Of a stretch of DNA of 64,000 nt, positions 51,486-60,103 are shown one piece after another. A program made the position numbers and the translations under genes. Source of the stretch: Bacillota bacterium (lineage in GTDB: Bacteria > Bacillota > Clostridia > Acetivibrionales > DTU013); NCBI GenBank assembly GCA_023412915.1, contig JAEZRE010000013.1:1-64000 (forward strand). Direction: 5' to 3'. The first letter of the stretch is position 1; every line of letters begins with the position of its first letter. Below the pieces are notes generated by a model, which saw nothing but the letters and a program-made list of their open reading frames with translations, searched no databases and was not told where the DNA came from.

Positions 51486-52442
51486 ATGAAAACAATTGTG
51501 GTAACAGGTATTAACGGATTTATTGGAAGCAGTGTCTCAAAAAAGCTTCTGGAAAACGGCCATAGTATAATTGGCTTGTCGATAGAAGAAAGGGCTGTTA
51601 TAGATCATCCCAACCTCAGGTATATCCAGACGGATTTGACCGATTGGCAGCATGTACAGACAATATTCAGCTCTTACGATATAGATATGTTACTTCATTT
51701 CGCTGGAATTGCGCATGTTGTCAAGGGGCAGACTGTAACGGACGAAGCCTATAAAAGAGTAAATTACCTTGTTTCAAAGAACCTGTTCAGGTGTGCCGCT
51801 GAAAAGAATGCAAGAGTGTTTTTCGCAAGCTCCGTAGACGTATACGGCGCCTGCAAAAGCCGGTTATGGAGTGAGGATGCTGTTCCGGTACCGGTTAGCG
51901 TCTATGCGAAAACAAAATATGCGGCCGAAGGCTCATTGATTGAAACTTACAAGGATATTAAGGATAAATACCTGATTGGAAGATTCGCCCCCGTATACAG
52001 CAGAATGAACATGAAGGATCCTTACAAGAGGATATACCTGAAATACCCCAAAATTACATTAAGCCTGAGAAACAATCCATCATATTCGTTTCTGGCGCTC
52101 GACAATCTGGTGGATTTTGTCGCTTCATGGGTAGATAACAACAATATTTCAACTAATATAATCAATGTTTGCGACAGTGAAGGAATAAAATCCCGGGAGT
52201 TTATAGAGCTTGAAAAAAAAGCCGGCAGGGCAGGGACAGTGATAAGATTACCGCTTTTTATATCCCGCCTGGCACAAAAGCTTTCAAACAATCTGCTTGA
52301 CTCTGGCCTGAATCAGGGGCTGGGATATGCTCTGGCAAAACTGTTTGATCCCAGAATAATTGACAAAACGCAGATAACAAAAGCAAATTACTGTACCAAA
52401 GATATTAAGGATTTGGTTTACAATAATCTAAATATGGGGTAG
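51486..52442 (+). CDS. SDR-family nucleotide-sugar reductase/epimerase (CapN/WbpV-like)
   Basis: A 318-residue extended SDR enzyme. The NAD-binding VTGINGFIGSSVSKKL, LLHFAGIAHVVKG, the catalytic Ser in FFASSVDVYG and Tyr-x3-Lys in VYAKTKYAAEG are complete. The HFAGIAHV block resembles WbpV/CapN reductases, which reduce UDP-4-keto-6-deoxy-HexNAc to UDP-QuiNAc or UDP-D-FucNAc. With capD upstream, that is the best reading; the stereochemistry of the product cannot be decided here. Confidence 0.78.
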   Translation: MKTIVVTGINGFIGSSVSKKLLENGHSIIGLSIEERAVIDHPNLRYIQTDLTDWQHVQTIFSSYDIDMLLHFAGIAHVVKGQTVTDEAYKRVNYLVSKNLFRCAAEKNARVFFASSVDVYGACKSRLWSEDAVPVPVSVYAKTKYAAEGSLIETYKDIKDKYLIGRFAPVYSRMNMKDPYKRIYLKYPKITLSLRNNPSYSFLALDNLVDFVASWVDNNNISTNIINVCDSEGIKSREFIELEKKAGRAGTVIRLPLFISRLAQKLSNNLLDSGLNQGLGYALAKLFDPRIIDKTQITKANYCTKDIKDLVYNNLNMG

Positions 52443-52444
52443 AC

Positions 52445-53671
52445 ATGAAAATACTCATAATATCACAGTATTTTTGGCCTGAAAGCTTTAAAATAAACGA
52501 TATAGCAGAATATTTGGGGAAATGCGGACACGAGGTGGAAGTGCTGACCGGCATCCCTAATTACCCGGAAGGGAAGTATTACAAGGGCTATGGCGTTTTT
52601 AAACGTCGCCGTGAGGAATATAAAGGAATAAAGATAAAGCGGGTTTTATTGCTCCCAAGGGGAAAGGGCCAAAGTGATAAACGTCTTATCCCGAATTATA
52701 TTTCTTATGTGGTTAACGGATGCATATCGGTTTTTGGAATGAGAAGAACTCACTATGACGCGGCTCTTGTATTTGAAGTGTCACCGATAACGCAGGCTTA
52801 TCCCGCAATATTCCTGAAGAAACTGGCTAAAACACCTATTTGCATGTACATATATGATTTGTGGCCGGATACCTTGTTTTCGCACGGTTTCAGCAATAGC
52901 GGCATAAAAAGATTTCTGCTGAAAAGATGTAAGAACATTTATAACAGCTTCGACAAGCTTTTTATTACATCAAAGGGCTTCGAACAGCGCCTCATTGAAT
53001 ATGGATACAAAAGTGAAAATATAGAATATATACCGCAATGGGTTGAAAGCAGATATAAACCGGTCGATGCGACTAACAAGGTCCGGGAGCGATTTGCAAT
53101 CAAGGCAACCGATTTTATGGTGATGTTTGCCGGTAACCTGGGTTTTGCCCAGGCTGTCGATATTATAGTAAAAGCTGCGGAGTGCCTGAAACAGAATGAA
53201 AGCATCAAGTTTGTATTTGTAGGCGACGGTACCGAGAAACAATGGTGCAAAGACGAGTGTGGGAATAAAGGCATTAATAATTGTCTCTTTATGGAAAGGC
53301 AAAGTGCCGACGATATGCCGGGAATACTGGCCGAAGCCGATTCACTGCTTGTTACCCTGAAGGATAGAAGCAATTATTCTCTGACATTGCCTGGGAGGCT
53401 GCAATCATTCATGGCCTGCAGGAAGCCCTTGATAGTCTGCGCCAACGGGGAAACCGCGCGAGTCGTGGAAGAAGCCCGGGCCGGCCTGACCTGTCCGGCG
53501 GAGGATGCAGATAAACTATCCGAATGTATCAGTAAAATGGCTGCCATGTCGAAAGAAGAGTTAAATATATTCGGTGAAAACGGATACCGTTATGCGTGCC
53601 ACAACTTCGATGAAAGCACGCTGTTGAAAAAAATAGAAGAAGAGCTGCAAAGTGTAATGTATACTGGATGA
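52445..53671 (+). CDS. Family 4 glycosyltransferase (WbuB/CapL-like)
   Basis: A 408-residue GT-B enzyme. The start KILIISQYFWPESFKINDIA, then LTGIPNYPEGKYYKGYG and YIYDLWPDTLF, are typical of WbuB-like transferases, several of which add N-acetyl-L-fucosamine. The C-terminal domain has MFAGNLGFAQAVD and the nucleotide-binding SLTLPGRLQSFMACRKPLIV. With capEFG downstream in the same operon, UDP-L-FucNAc is the probable donor. It begins three bases after the previous stop. Confidence 0.85.
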   Translation: MKILIISQYFWPESFKINDIAEYLGKCGHEVEVLTGIPNYPEGKYYKGYGVFKRRREEYKGIKIKRVLLLPRGKGQSDKRLIPNYISYVVNGCISVFGMRRTHYDAALVFEVSPITQAYPAIFLKKLAKTPICMYIYDLWPDTLFSHGFSNSGIKRFLLKRCKNIYNSFDKLFITSKGFEQRLIEYGYKSENIEYIPQWVESRYKPVDATNKVRERFAIKATDFMVMFAGNLGFAQAVDIIVKAAECLKQNESIKFVFVGDGTEKQWCKDECGNKGINNCLFMERQSADDMPGILAEADSLLVTLKDRSNYSLTLPGRLQSFMACRKPLIVCANGETARVVEEARAGLTCPAEDADKLSECISKMAAMSKEELNIFGENGYRYACHNFDESTLLKKIEEELQSVMYTG

Positions 53672-53691
53672 ATACCGAGGGTGGTCATTGA

Positions 53692-54723
53692 ATGAAGCTT
53701 AATATATTATCCGTTGAAAATTTCGAGATGGTGCACTATTATACTTCCGATTTGTTCATTGCACATAAGGCTAACAAGATAACTTTTAGGAAGGGAAATA
53801 GAGTTCAGACCATAAAAATGCCGGGTAAGTCCAGTATAGTTGAGAACGCAGCTTTGAAATCCAGAAAAGCAAGGCGGCTGTTGAGGCTTGACAAGGCTAT
53901 GATCCTATATACCGGCAATAGCCTTCTGCTGTTTAGAGCAAAGGAAATATGGCGGTATACTTTTGACATAGGTTCATGGGAGAAGTGCGATATCGTGCTC
54001 AACTGCAGAAACCCAATGTACAATGGGATATTGCAGACCCCTGACGGCGGTATATTTTTCGGAGAGTATGGCAACCCGACGGGAGAAGGTAAAAGGATAT
54101 TCAAGAGTTCGGATAATGGGCTGACATGGAAATGCGTTTATACTTTCAAGCCGGACGAGATAAGGCATATACACTGCCTTTCATGGGACCCGTACAAAGA
54201 AAAAATATGGGTTTTGACAGGAGATTCGGATAATGAATGCAAGATTCTATGCTGCAATACCGAATTTACCGATATAGAGATTATCGGGCAGGGGAAACAG
54301 GTATATCGTGCCTGCCACGTAATGTTCTCCGAGAATACCGTAGACTGGGTAATGGATTCGCCCTTGGAAACCGTTAAACATGTTAAATACGATAGAAAGA
54401 CCGGAACGATCAGTTTGCATGACACATTTGCTGGGCCTGTCTGGTTTGCTGCCAGACTTGATGACGGAACTGCCGTAGCGGCATCGGCCCAGGAGATCGG
54501 ACCTTCGCATATCGACAGGAAGCTTCATTTATATGCCTCCAGTGACATGGAAGCATGGACGGAAATAGCCAGTTTCAAGCATGACGGATGGCCTAAAAGG
54601 TATTTCAGGTTCGGCACTATCTGTATCAGTAAAGGTAACATGTGTACAGCGGGCTTTTATATGTCCTGCGAAGGAGTCAAGGGTTTGGACGGCAAATCGG
54701 TATTTTGCAGAATAGACGCTTAA
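53692..54723 (+). CDS. BNR/Asp-box beta-propeller-like protein
   Basis: A 343-residue protein that I cannot assign to a pathway. It contains an Asp-box (BNR) repeat, SSDNGLTWKCVY, and weaker repeats (HLYASSDMEAWTEIASF), which suggest a sialidase-type beta-propeller. No signal peptide or membrane span is visible, so it is probably cytoplasmic. Sialidase catalytic residues (Arg triad with FRIP) are not evident. It lies between two glycosyltransferase-pathway genes in the operon and may be a scaffold or a sugar-binding protein. Confidence 0.6.
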   Translation: MKLNILSVENFEMVHYYTSDLFIAHKANKITFRKGNRVQTIKMPGKSSIVENAALKSRKARRLLRLDKAMILYTGNSLLLFRAKEIWRYTFDIGSWEKCDIVLNCRNPMYNGILQTPDGGIFFGEYGNPTGEGKRIFKSSDNGLTWKCVYTFKPDEIRHIHCLSWDPYKEKIWVLTGDSDNECKILCCNTEFTDIEIIGQGKQVYRACHVMFSENTVDWVMDSPLETVKHVKYDRKTGTISLHDTFAGPVWFAARLDDGTAVAASAQEIGPSHIDRKLHLYASSDMEAWTEIASFKHDGWPKRYFRFGTICISKGNMCTAGFYMSCEGVKGLDGKSVFCRIDA

Positions 54724-54744
54724 TAAAGGTGGAAGGTGAGTTTT

Positions 54745-55761
54745 ATGTTTAGTAGGAAAAAACTTCTTATAACCGGTGGAACGGGCTCATTTGGAAATGC
54801 TGTTCTTCAAAGGTTCCTGAATACGGAGATAGAAGAGATACGCATATTCTCAAGAGATGAGAAAAAGCAGGATGATATGCGAAAACTATATAAAAACGAT
54901 AAAATCAAGTATTACATCGGCGATGTAAGAGACCTTCAATCAATCAAAAATGCCATGTACGATGTTGATTATATATTTCATGCGGCTGCTCTTAAACAAG
55001 TGCCTTCTTGTGAATTTTTCCCTCTGGAGGCTGTAAAGACAAATGTCCTGGGAACGGATAATGTACTGACAGCTGCAATAGAATATGGAGTAAAAAAGGT
55101 TATTTGTTTGTCGACAGATAAGGCGGCTTACCCAATTAACGCTATGGGTATCTCAAAAGCAATGATGGAGAAGGTTTTTGTGGCAAAAGCTAAAACTGTT
55201 GATCCCAAAAAAACTCTGATTTGCGGGACTCGTTACGGAAATGTTATGGCTTCAAGAGGCTCGGTAATACCCTTGTTTATCGACCAAATAAAAAGCGGTA
55301 GTCCACTAACTATCACAAATCCATTGATGACCAGATTCCTTATGAGTCTAGAAGAGGCTGTGGAACTGGTGATCTTCGCATTTCAAAATGCCGAGTCAGG
55401 AGATATAATGGTACAGAAGGCGCCTGCATCGACGATCGGCGACCTGGCACAAGCAATAAAAGAGTTGTTTAGGGCTGATAATGAAATAAAAGTAATTGGA
55501 ACGCGTCATGGGGAAAAACTATATGAGACTCTGTTGACCAGGGAAGAGTATATGGTTGCCAAAGATATGGGAGGATTTTTCAAAGTACCTTCTGATAAGA
55601 GAGACTTAAATTATGATAAGTATTTTATTGAAGGGGATCAGAACCTGTCAAATGAAGACGAATATAACTCCCATAATACAGAAAGGCTTGATATCGATAA
55701 AATCAAGGAAAAATTACTGAAGCTGGATTATGTACAAAGAGAGTTAGAAAAAGTATTGTGA
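54745..55761 (+). CDS. capE: UDP-N-acetylglucosamine 4,6-dehydratase (inverting, CapE/FnlA)
   Basis: A 338-residue soluble SDR that starts UDP-L-FucNAc synthesis with 4,6-dehydration and 5-epimerisation. KLLITGGTGSFGNAVLQRF, FHAAALKQVPSCE, and the active-site STDKAAYPINAMGISKAMME with Met-x3-Lys identify it. FnlA, WbjB and PseB share this fold; the following capF and capG settle the pathway. I chose ATG 54745 with GGAAGGTGAG ahead of it over the GTG at 54736. From this gene on the sequence becomes AT-richer. Confidence 0.92.
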   Translation: MFSRKKLLITGGTGSFGNAVLQRFLNTEIEEIRIFSRDEKKQDDMRKLYKNDKIKYYIGDVRDLQSIKNAMYDVDYIFHAAALKQVPSCEFFPLEAVKTNVLGTDNVLTAAIEYGVKKVICLSTDKAAYPINAMGISKAMMEKVFVAKAKTVDPKKTLICGTRYGNVMASRGSVIPLFIDQIKSGSPLTITNPLMTRFLMSLEEAVELVIFAFQNAESGDIMVQKAPASTIGDLAQAIKELFRADNEIKVIGTRHGEKLYETLLTREEYMVAKDMGGFFKVPSDKRDLNYDKYFIEGDQNLSNEDEYNSHNTERLDIDKIKEKLLKLDYVQRELEKVL

Positions 55762-55771
55762 GGCCAAGATA

Positions 55772-56881
55772 ATGAAGATACTGGTAACAGGCTCCAAAGG
55801 CTTTATTGGGAAAAACCTTGTTTGCGAATTAAGAACAGAAAAAAATTTAGAGATTTTTGAATTTGATATAGATACAGATACGATACTGCTTGAACATTAT
55901 TGTAAAGCCGCAGATTTCGTTTTCCACCTTGCAGGGGTTAACCGCCCTTTGGAGAATTCTGAATATATGTCTGGAAATTATGGCTTCACCCTATCTTTAC
56001 TAAATACTTTGAAAAAATACAAAAATGCCTGTCCTGTAATGCTTTCTTCTTCAATACAAGCTGCAATTGATAACCCGTATGGGGTAAGTAAGAAAGCGGG
56101 GGAAGATCTGATATATGACTATTCAAGGGAAACTGGAGCTAAAACTCTGGTTTATCGGTTCCCGAATGTGTTTGGCAAGTGGTGCAGACCTAATTATAAC
56201 AGCGTAGTAGCAACGTTCTGCCATAATATTGCACACGGGTTGCCAATTACGATAAATAACAGAGAAACGGTTTTGAAGCTCGTTTATATCGACGACGTTA
56301 TTAAGGAGCTGATTAATGCTCTTTATGGAAGAGAAAATTACAACGGCAGCTTTTGCGAAGTCAAAACTACTTATACTATTACTCTTGGCGAAATAGCGGG
56401 TTTAATTAATTCATTCCGTAATAGCCGTGCAGAACGGTCTATTCCTGATATGCACGATGAATTCACAAAAAAGTTATACAGCACATATCTGAGTTATTTA
56501 CCAAGCGATGCATTCAGTTATGAATTGAAGATGAATACAGACATCAGGGGATCATTTACAGAATTCATAAAAACACCGGACAGAGGACAAGTATCAGTTA
56601 ATATTTCAAAACCGGGGATAGTGAAGGGCAATCACTGGCATCACACCAAAAATGAAAAATTCCTGATTGTAAGCGGTAAAGGCGTAATCCGGTTGCGAAA
56701 AGTAGACTCCGTTGAAGTAGCAGAGTATTTTGTCAGCGGTGATAAGCTCGAGGTTGTAGATATCCCAGTCGGTTATACCCACAACATAGAAAACCTTGGT
56801 GAAACCGATATGGTAACGATAATGTGGGCTAATGAAAGTTTCAATCCTGATGAACCAGATACAATCTATTTGGAGGTTTAG
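55772..56881 (+). CDS. capF: UDP-L-FucNAc pathway reductase with cupin domain (CapF/FnlB)
   Basis: A 369-residue two-domain enzyme. The N-terminal SDR (ILVTGSKGFIGKNLVCEL, FHLAGVNRP, MLSSSIQAA and Tyr-x3-Lys in PYGVSKKAGED) reduces the 4-keto group. The C-terminal cupin starts near residue 245 with DIRGSFTEFIKT and holds the zinc-site KGNHWHHTKNEKFLIVSG; it carries out a 3-epimerisation. The pairing is specific to CapF/WbjC/FnlB. Confidence 0.95.
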   Translation: MKILVTGSKGFIGKNLVCELRTEKNLEIFEFDIDTDTILLEHYCKAADFVFHLAGVNRPLENSEYMSGNYGFTLSLLNTLKKYKNACPVMLSSSIQAAIDNPYGVSKKAGEDLIYDYSRETGAKTLVYRFPNVFGKWCRPNYNSVVATFCHNIAHGLPITINNRETVLKLVYIDDVIKELINALYGRENYNGSFCEVKTTYTITLGEIAGLINSFRNSRAERSIPDMHDEFTKKLYSTYLSYLPSDAFSYELKMNTDIRGSFTEFIKTPDRGQVSVNISKPGIVKGNHWHHTKNEKFLIVSGKGVIRLRKVDSVEVAEYFVSGDKLEVVDIPVGYTHNIENLGETDMVTIMWANESFNPDEPDTIYLEV

Positions 56882-56884
56882 ATT

Positions 56885-58012
56885 ATGGACAAGCTTAAGG
56901 TAATGACAATAATAGGTACAAGGCCGGAAATCATCAGACTCTCCGAGGTGATCAAGGCTTGCGATAAGTATTTTAATCATATCCTTGTCCATACAGGACA
57001 AAACTGGGATTACACTCTTAATGAAATTTTTTTTAAGGAATTAGGATTAAGAGAACCCAACTATTATTTAGATGCGGCTGGGAAACACCTTGGCAGTACG
57101 ATGGGCAACATTATAAGTAAGTCTTATGAAATTATGCAAAAGGAAAAGCCCGATGCAATTTTGATTCTTGGTGATACCAATTCTGCTTTATCGGCAATTT
57201 CGGCAAAAAGACTAAAGATCCCAATATTCCATATGGAAGCGGGAAACAGGTGTTTTGATCAAAATGTTCCGGAAGAGATAAATCGAAAAATAGTAGACCA
57301 TATATCGGATATCAATCTACCATACACAGAGCATAGTAGAAGGTATCTCCTTTCGGAAGGCATAAGAAAAGAACACGTTTTTGTAACGGGATCACCGATG
57401 ACTGAGGTTATTCATAAGCATATGGATATGATAGAAAACAGCGATGTGATGTCGGAATTGGGACTTTCAAAGGAGAAATACATTCTGGTTTCTGCTCATA
57501 GAGAAGAAAATATAGATACTGAGGAAAGTTTCCTGAAACTAATGAATGCCATTAATAAAATTGCTGAAATTTATCAATTACCCATTATTTATTCAACTCA
57601 TCCGAGGAGCTGGAAGAAGATAGAAGAACGAGGGTTTAAATTCCATCCCCTAATCAGGCAGCTTAAACCTTTTGGCTTTTTCGATTATAATAAATTACAA
57701 CTGAATGCGTTCTGCACATTATCCGACAGCGGTACCTTATCAGAAGAATCAGCAATATTGGGCTTCCCTGGAGTGCTTATAAGAACTTCCACTGAAAGAC
57801 CTGAGGTACTTGATAAAGGAACTGTTGTAATAGGCGGCATTACTGAAAAAGACATCATTCAGGCAATTGAATTAAACCGGGCGATGTTGGAAAACAAAGA
57901 AGAAACAGCGCTCGCATCTGATTATCAAGATGAAAATGTTTCAATAAAGGTAGTCAAAATAATTCAAAGCTATACAAGGATAATTGACAGATATGTTTGG
58001 GACAAAGCTTAA
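56885..58012 (+). CDS. capG: UDP-N-acetyl 2-epimerase (CapG/FnlC)
   Basis: A 375-residue GT-B-fold 2-epimerase related to WecB/MnaA. VMTIIGTRPEIIRLSEVIK, VHTGQNWDYTLNE, FHMEAGNRCFDQNVPEE, VSAHREENID and FCTLSDSGTLSEES are in order. With capE and capF it completes UDP-N-acetyl-L-fucosamine. The AGNRCFDQNVPEE form (instead of AGLRT...PEE) is typical of the CapG/WbjD branch, which supports this over ManNAc synthesis. Confidence 0.95.
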   Translation: MDKLKVMTIIGTRPEIIRLSEVIKACDKYFNHILVHTGQNWDYTLNEIFFKELGLREPNYYLDAAGKHLGSTMGNIISKSYEIMQKEKPDAILILGDTNSALSAISAKRLKIPIFHMEAGNRCFDQNVPEEINRKIVDHISDINLPYTEHSRRYLLSEGIRKEHVFVTGSPMTEVIHKHMDMIENSDVMSELGLSKEKYILVSAHREENIDTEESFLKLMNAINKIAEIYQLPIIYSTHPRSWKKIEERGFKFHPLIRQLKPFGFFDYNKLQLNAFCTLSDSGTLSEESAILGFPGVLIRTSTERPEVLDKGTVVIGGITEKDIIQAIELNRAMLENKEETALASDYQDENVSIKVVKIIQSYTRIIDRYVWDKA

Positions 58013-58040
58013 TCATTATTGTGTATTAATGAGGTGAAGT

Positions 58041-58859
58041 ATGGGTATAAGGGTTACTTTTGCAATGGGCTTATATAATAATATTGATACACTGGACAAG
58101 TGTATGGAATCCGTTATTAATCAAACCTACAAAGAATGGGAAATGATTATTTGCGACGATTGTTCAACGGATGGATCATACGAGAAAGCGATTTCATATG
58201 CAGAAAAGTACCCCAATATACGGGTTTTACGAAATGAAAAAAATAGCGGACTGGCTTATTCACTAAATCAGTGTATAAGTAATGCAAACGGAGAATATAT
58301 AGCAAGACAGGATGCAGACGACGAATCGTTACCCGAGCGTATTCAAAACGAAGTCGATTTTCTGGATACTCATCCGCAATACTCAATGGTCGGCACGTGC
58401 TATATCCGCTTTGACGGTCAGGGAAACGAATCCCCGATTAAAGCTAAAGAAATAATTAAGCCTTATGACCTTATTTGGGACTGCTACTTTTGCCATCCAA
58501 CCACTTTGTTCAGGAAAGAAGCTCTTGAAAAGGTCGGCATGTATACTGTCAGGAAAGAAACAAAACGAAGTGAGGATTATGATCTTATATTAAAGCTATA
58601 TGCATCAGGTTATCGTGCTTATAATATGCAAGAATATTTATTCTACTATAGAACGGATCTGAACAGTTACAAGAGATCACATGTTCTGGAGCGCCGGATA
58701 GAAGAAATGTGGATTAGATACAACGGTTATAAGCTTAATAAATTTCCACTATGGGCATATGTTTTTGTACTGAAGCCTCTGATAGTTGGATTACTTCCTC
58801 ATTGGTTTATGAAACGGTACTATCAAAATAAGTTTTTTAATAATAAAGCAGCTAATTAA
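58041..58859 (+). CDS. Family 2 glycosyltransferase
   Basis: A 272-residue GT-A transferase. VTFAMGLYNNIDTLDKCMES, DDCSTDGSYE, and the metal-binding ARQDADDESLPERI are clear. The C terminus (AYVFVLKPLIVGLLPHWF) is hydrophobic and probably membrane-associating. It adds one sugar of the repeat unit; the donor is unknown. A 104-base gap follows without a recognised feature. Confidence 0.88.
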   Translation: MGIRVTFAMGLYNNIDTLDKCMESVINQTYKEWEMIICDDCSTDGSYEKAISYAEKYPNIRVLRNEKNSGLAYSLNQCISNANGEYIARQDADDESLPERIQNEVDFLDTHPQYSMVGTCYIRFDGQGNESPIKAKEIIKPYDLIWDCYFCHPTTLFRKEALEKVGMYTVRKETKRSEDYDLILKLYASGYRAYNMQEYLFYYRTDLNSYKRSHVLERRIEEMWIRYNGYKLNKFPLWAYVFVLKPLIVGLLPHWFMKRYYQNKFFNNKAAN

Positions 58860-58963
58860 GCAGTATTGTTTTTTTCTTTCAGTAGAAGAAATTTTGTCAG
58901 ACATCGTATGTATAAGCTTTATGGCGTTGCAAGAAAAGAGACATATGCAGCAGGGGGCTAAAT

Positions 58964-60103
58964 ATGAATAATAATATGCCAATAAGGATATTGCATTTTG
59001 CTGGCACATTGTTATATGGTGGTGTCGATTCTATTGTTCTCAACCTATACAGAAACATTGATAAATCCAAAATTCAGTTTGATTTTTGTGTACCGCGTAC
59101 TGAACGAGGTCCGTTTGATGATGAAATTGAAGCACTAGGCGGAAGGATATTCTCTGTACCAAGGATGCAAAAAACGGGTATTCTATCGTATATTAAAAAC
59201 GTACGTGACATAATTATAAATAATGGACCATTTTATGCGGTCCATATTCATTCCGTTCACATGGGTGCAATTACATTAGCTGCAGCAAAAAAGGCCGGTG
59301 TAGAAAGGCGAATTTATCATTCACACAGTACTAGGGATGCAGTTCTGGATAAATTGCCATTTGCAGGCTTGATTGAAACTTTACTAAAAATAGAAATAAG
59401 GAAGTGTGCAACAGATTATTTAGCTTGCGGTAGAGATGCAGGAAAATATATATACGGAAACAGATTGTTTTCATCTGGGAAGGTAACTATTATCAATAAT
59501 GCTATAGACATAGAGAAATTCAAGCCATATACGATAGAACAAAGAAAAGAGTTAAGAAAAAATCTTAACATAAATCAGGAATCGATAGTTATTGGAAATG
59601 TAGCGCGTTTTTCAGAGGAAAAAAATCAAAAGTTCATAATAAAAATTGTTGAGGATCTCGTCAAAAGAGGCTTTAATATAACTGGCTTATTAATAGGGGA
59701 TGGACCCTTGCTGGAAATGTGCAAATCTCTAGCTGTTAAACTAAACGTCGACAAAAGTGTTATTTTTTTAGGGGCTAGAAATGATGTTGATCAATTATAT
59801 AATATAATGGATGTTTTTATCTTACCCTCGCTGTTCGAAGGCCTTCCCATTACTGCACTGGAAGCACAGGCAAGTGGTTTGCCATGCATAGTTTCAAGGA
59901 ATGTGACAGACGAAGCTGACTTAGGAATCAATAAGTACATACAACTTGATCTTACAAATAGCATAGAGGTATGGAATAAAAATATTTTGGAAGCAGCAAA
60001 GTCAATAGTTCTTGATAAAGTAAAAGTAAAAAACAGGTTTAGTGAAAGAAATTTTGATATAGTGTCTGTAGCCAAAAAACTAGAGAGGATATATCTGGAA
60101 TGA
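58964..60103 (+). CDS. Family 4 glycosyltransferase (EpsF-like)
   Basis: A 379-residue GT-B transferase. RILHFAGTLLYGGVDSIVLN opens the acceptor domain; the donor domain has GNVARFSEEKNQKF, LLIGDGPL, FLGARNDV, and the EX7E-type PSLFEGLPITALEAQASGLP. It resembles EpsF-like exopolysaccharide transferases. Its last four bases overlap the polymerase gene. AT-rich codon use marks the start of the serotype-specific part. Confidence 0.88.
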   Translation: MNNNMPIRILHFAGTLLYGGVDSIVLNLYRNIDKSKIQFDFCVPRTERGPFDDEIEALGGRIFSVPRMQKTGILSYIKNVRDIIINNGPFYAVHIHSVHMGAITLAAAKKAGVERRIYHSHSTRDAVLDKLPFAGLIETLLKIEIRKCATDYLACGRDAGKYIYGNRLFSSGKVTIINNAIDIEKFKPYTIEQRKELRKNLNINQESIVIGNVARFSEEKNQKFIIKIVEDLVKRGFNITGLLIGDGPLLEMCKSLAVKLNVDKSVIFLGARNDVDQLYNIMDVFILPSLFEGLPITALEAQASGLPCIVSRNVTDEADLGINKYIQLDLTNSIEVWNKNILEAAKSIVLDKVKVKNRFSERNFDIVSVAKKLERIYLE

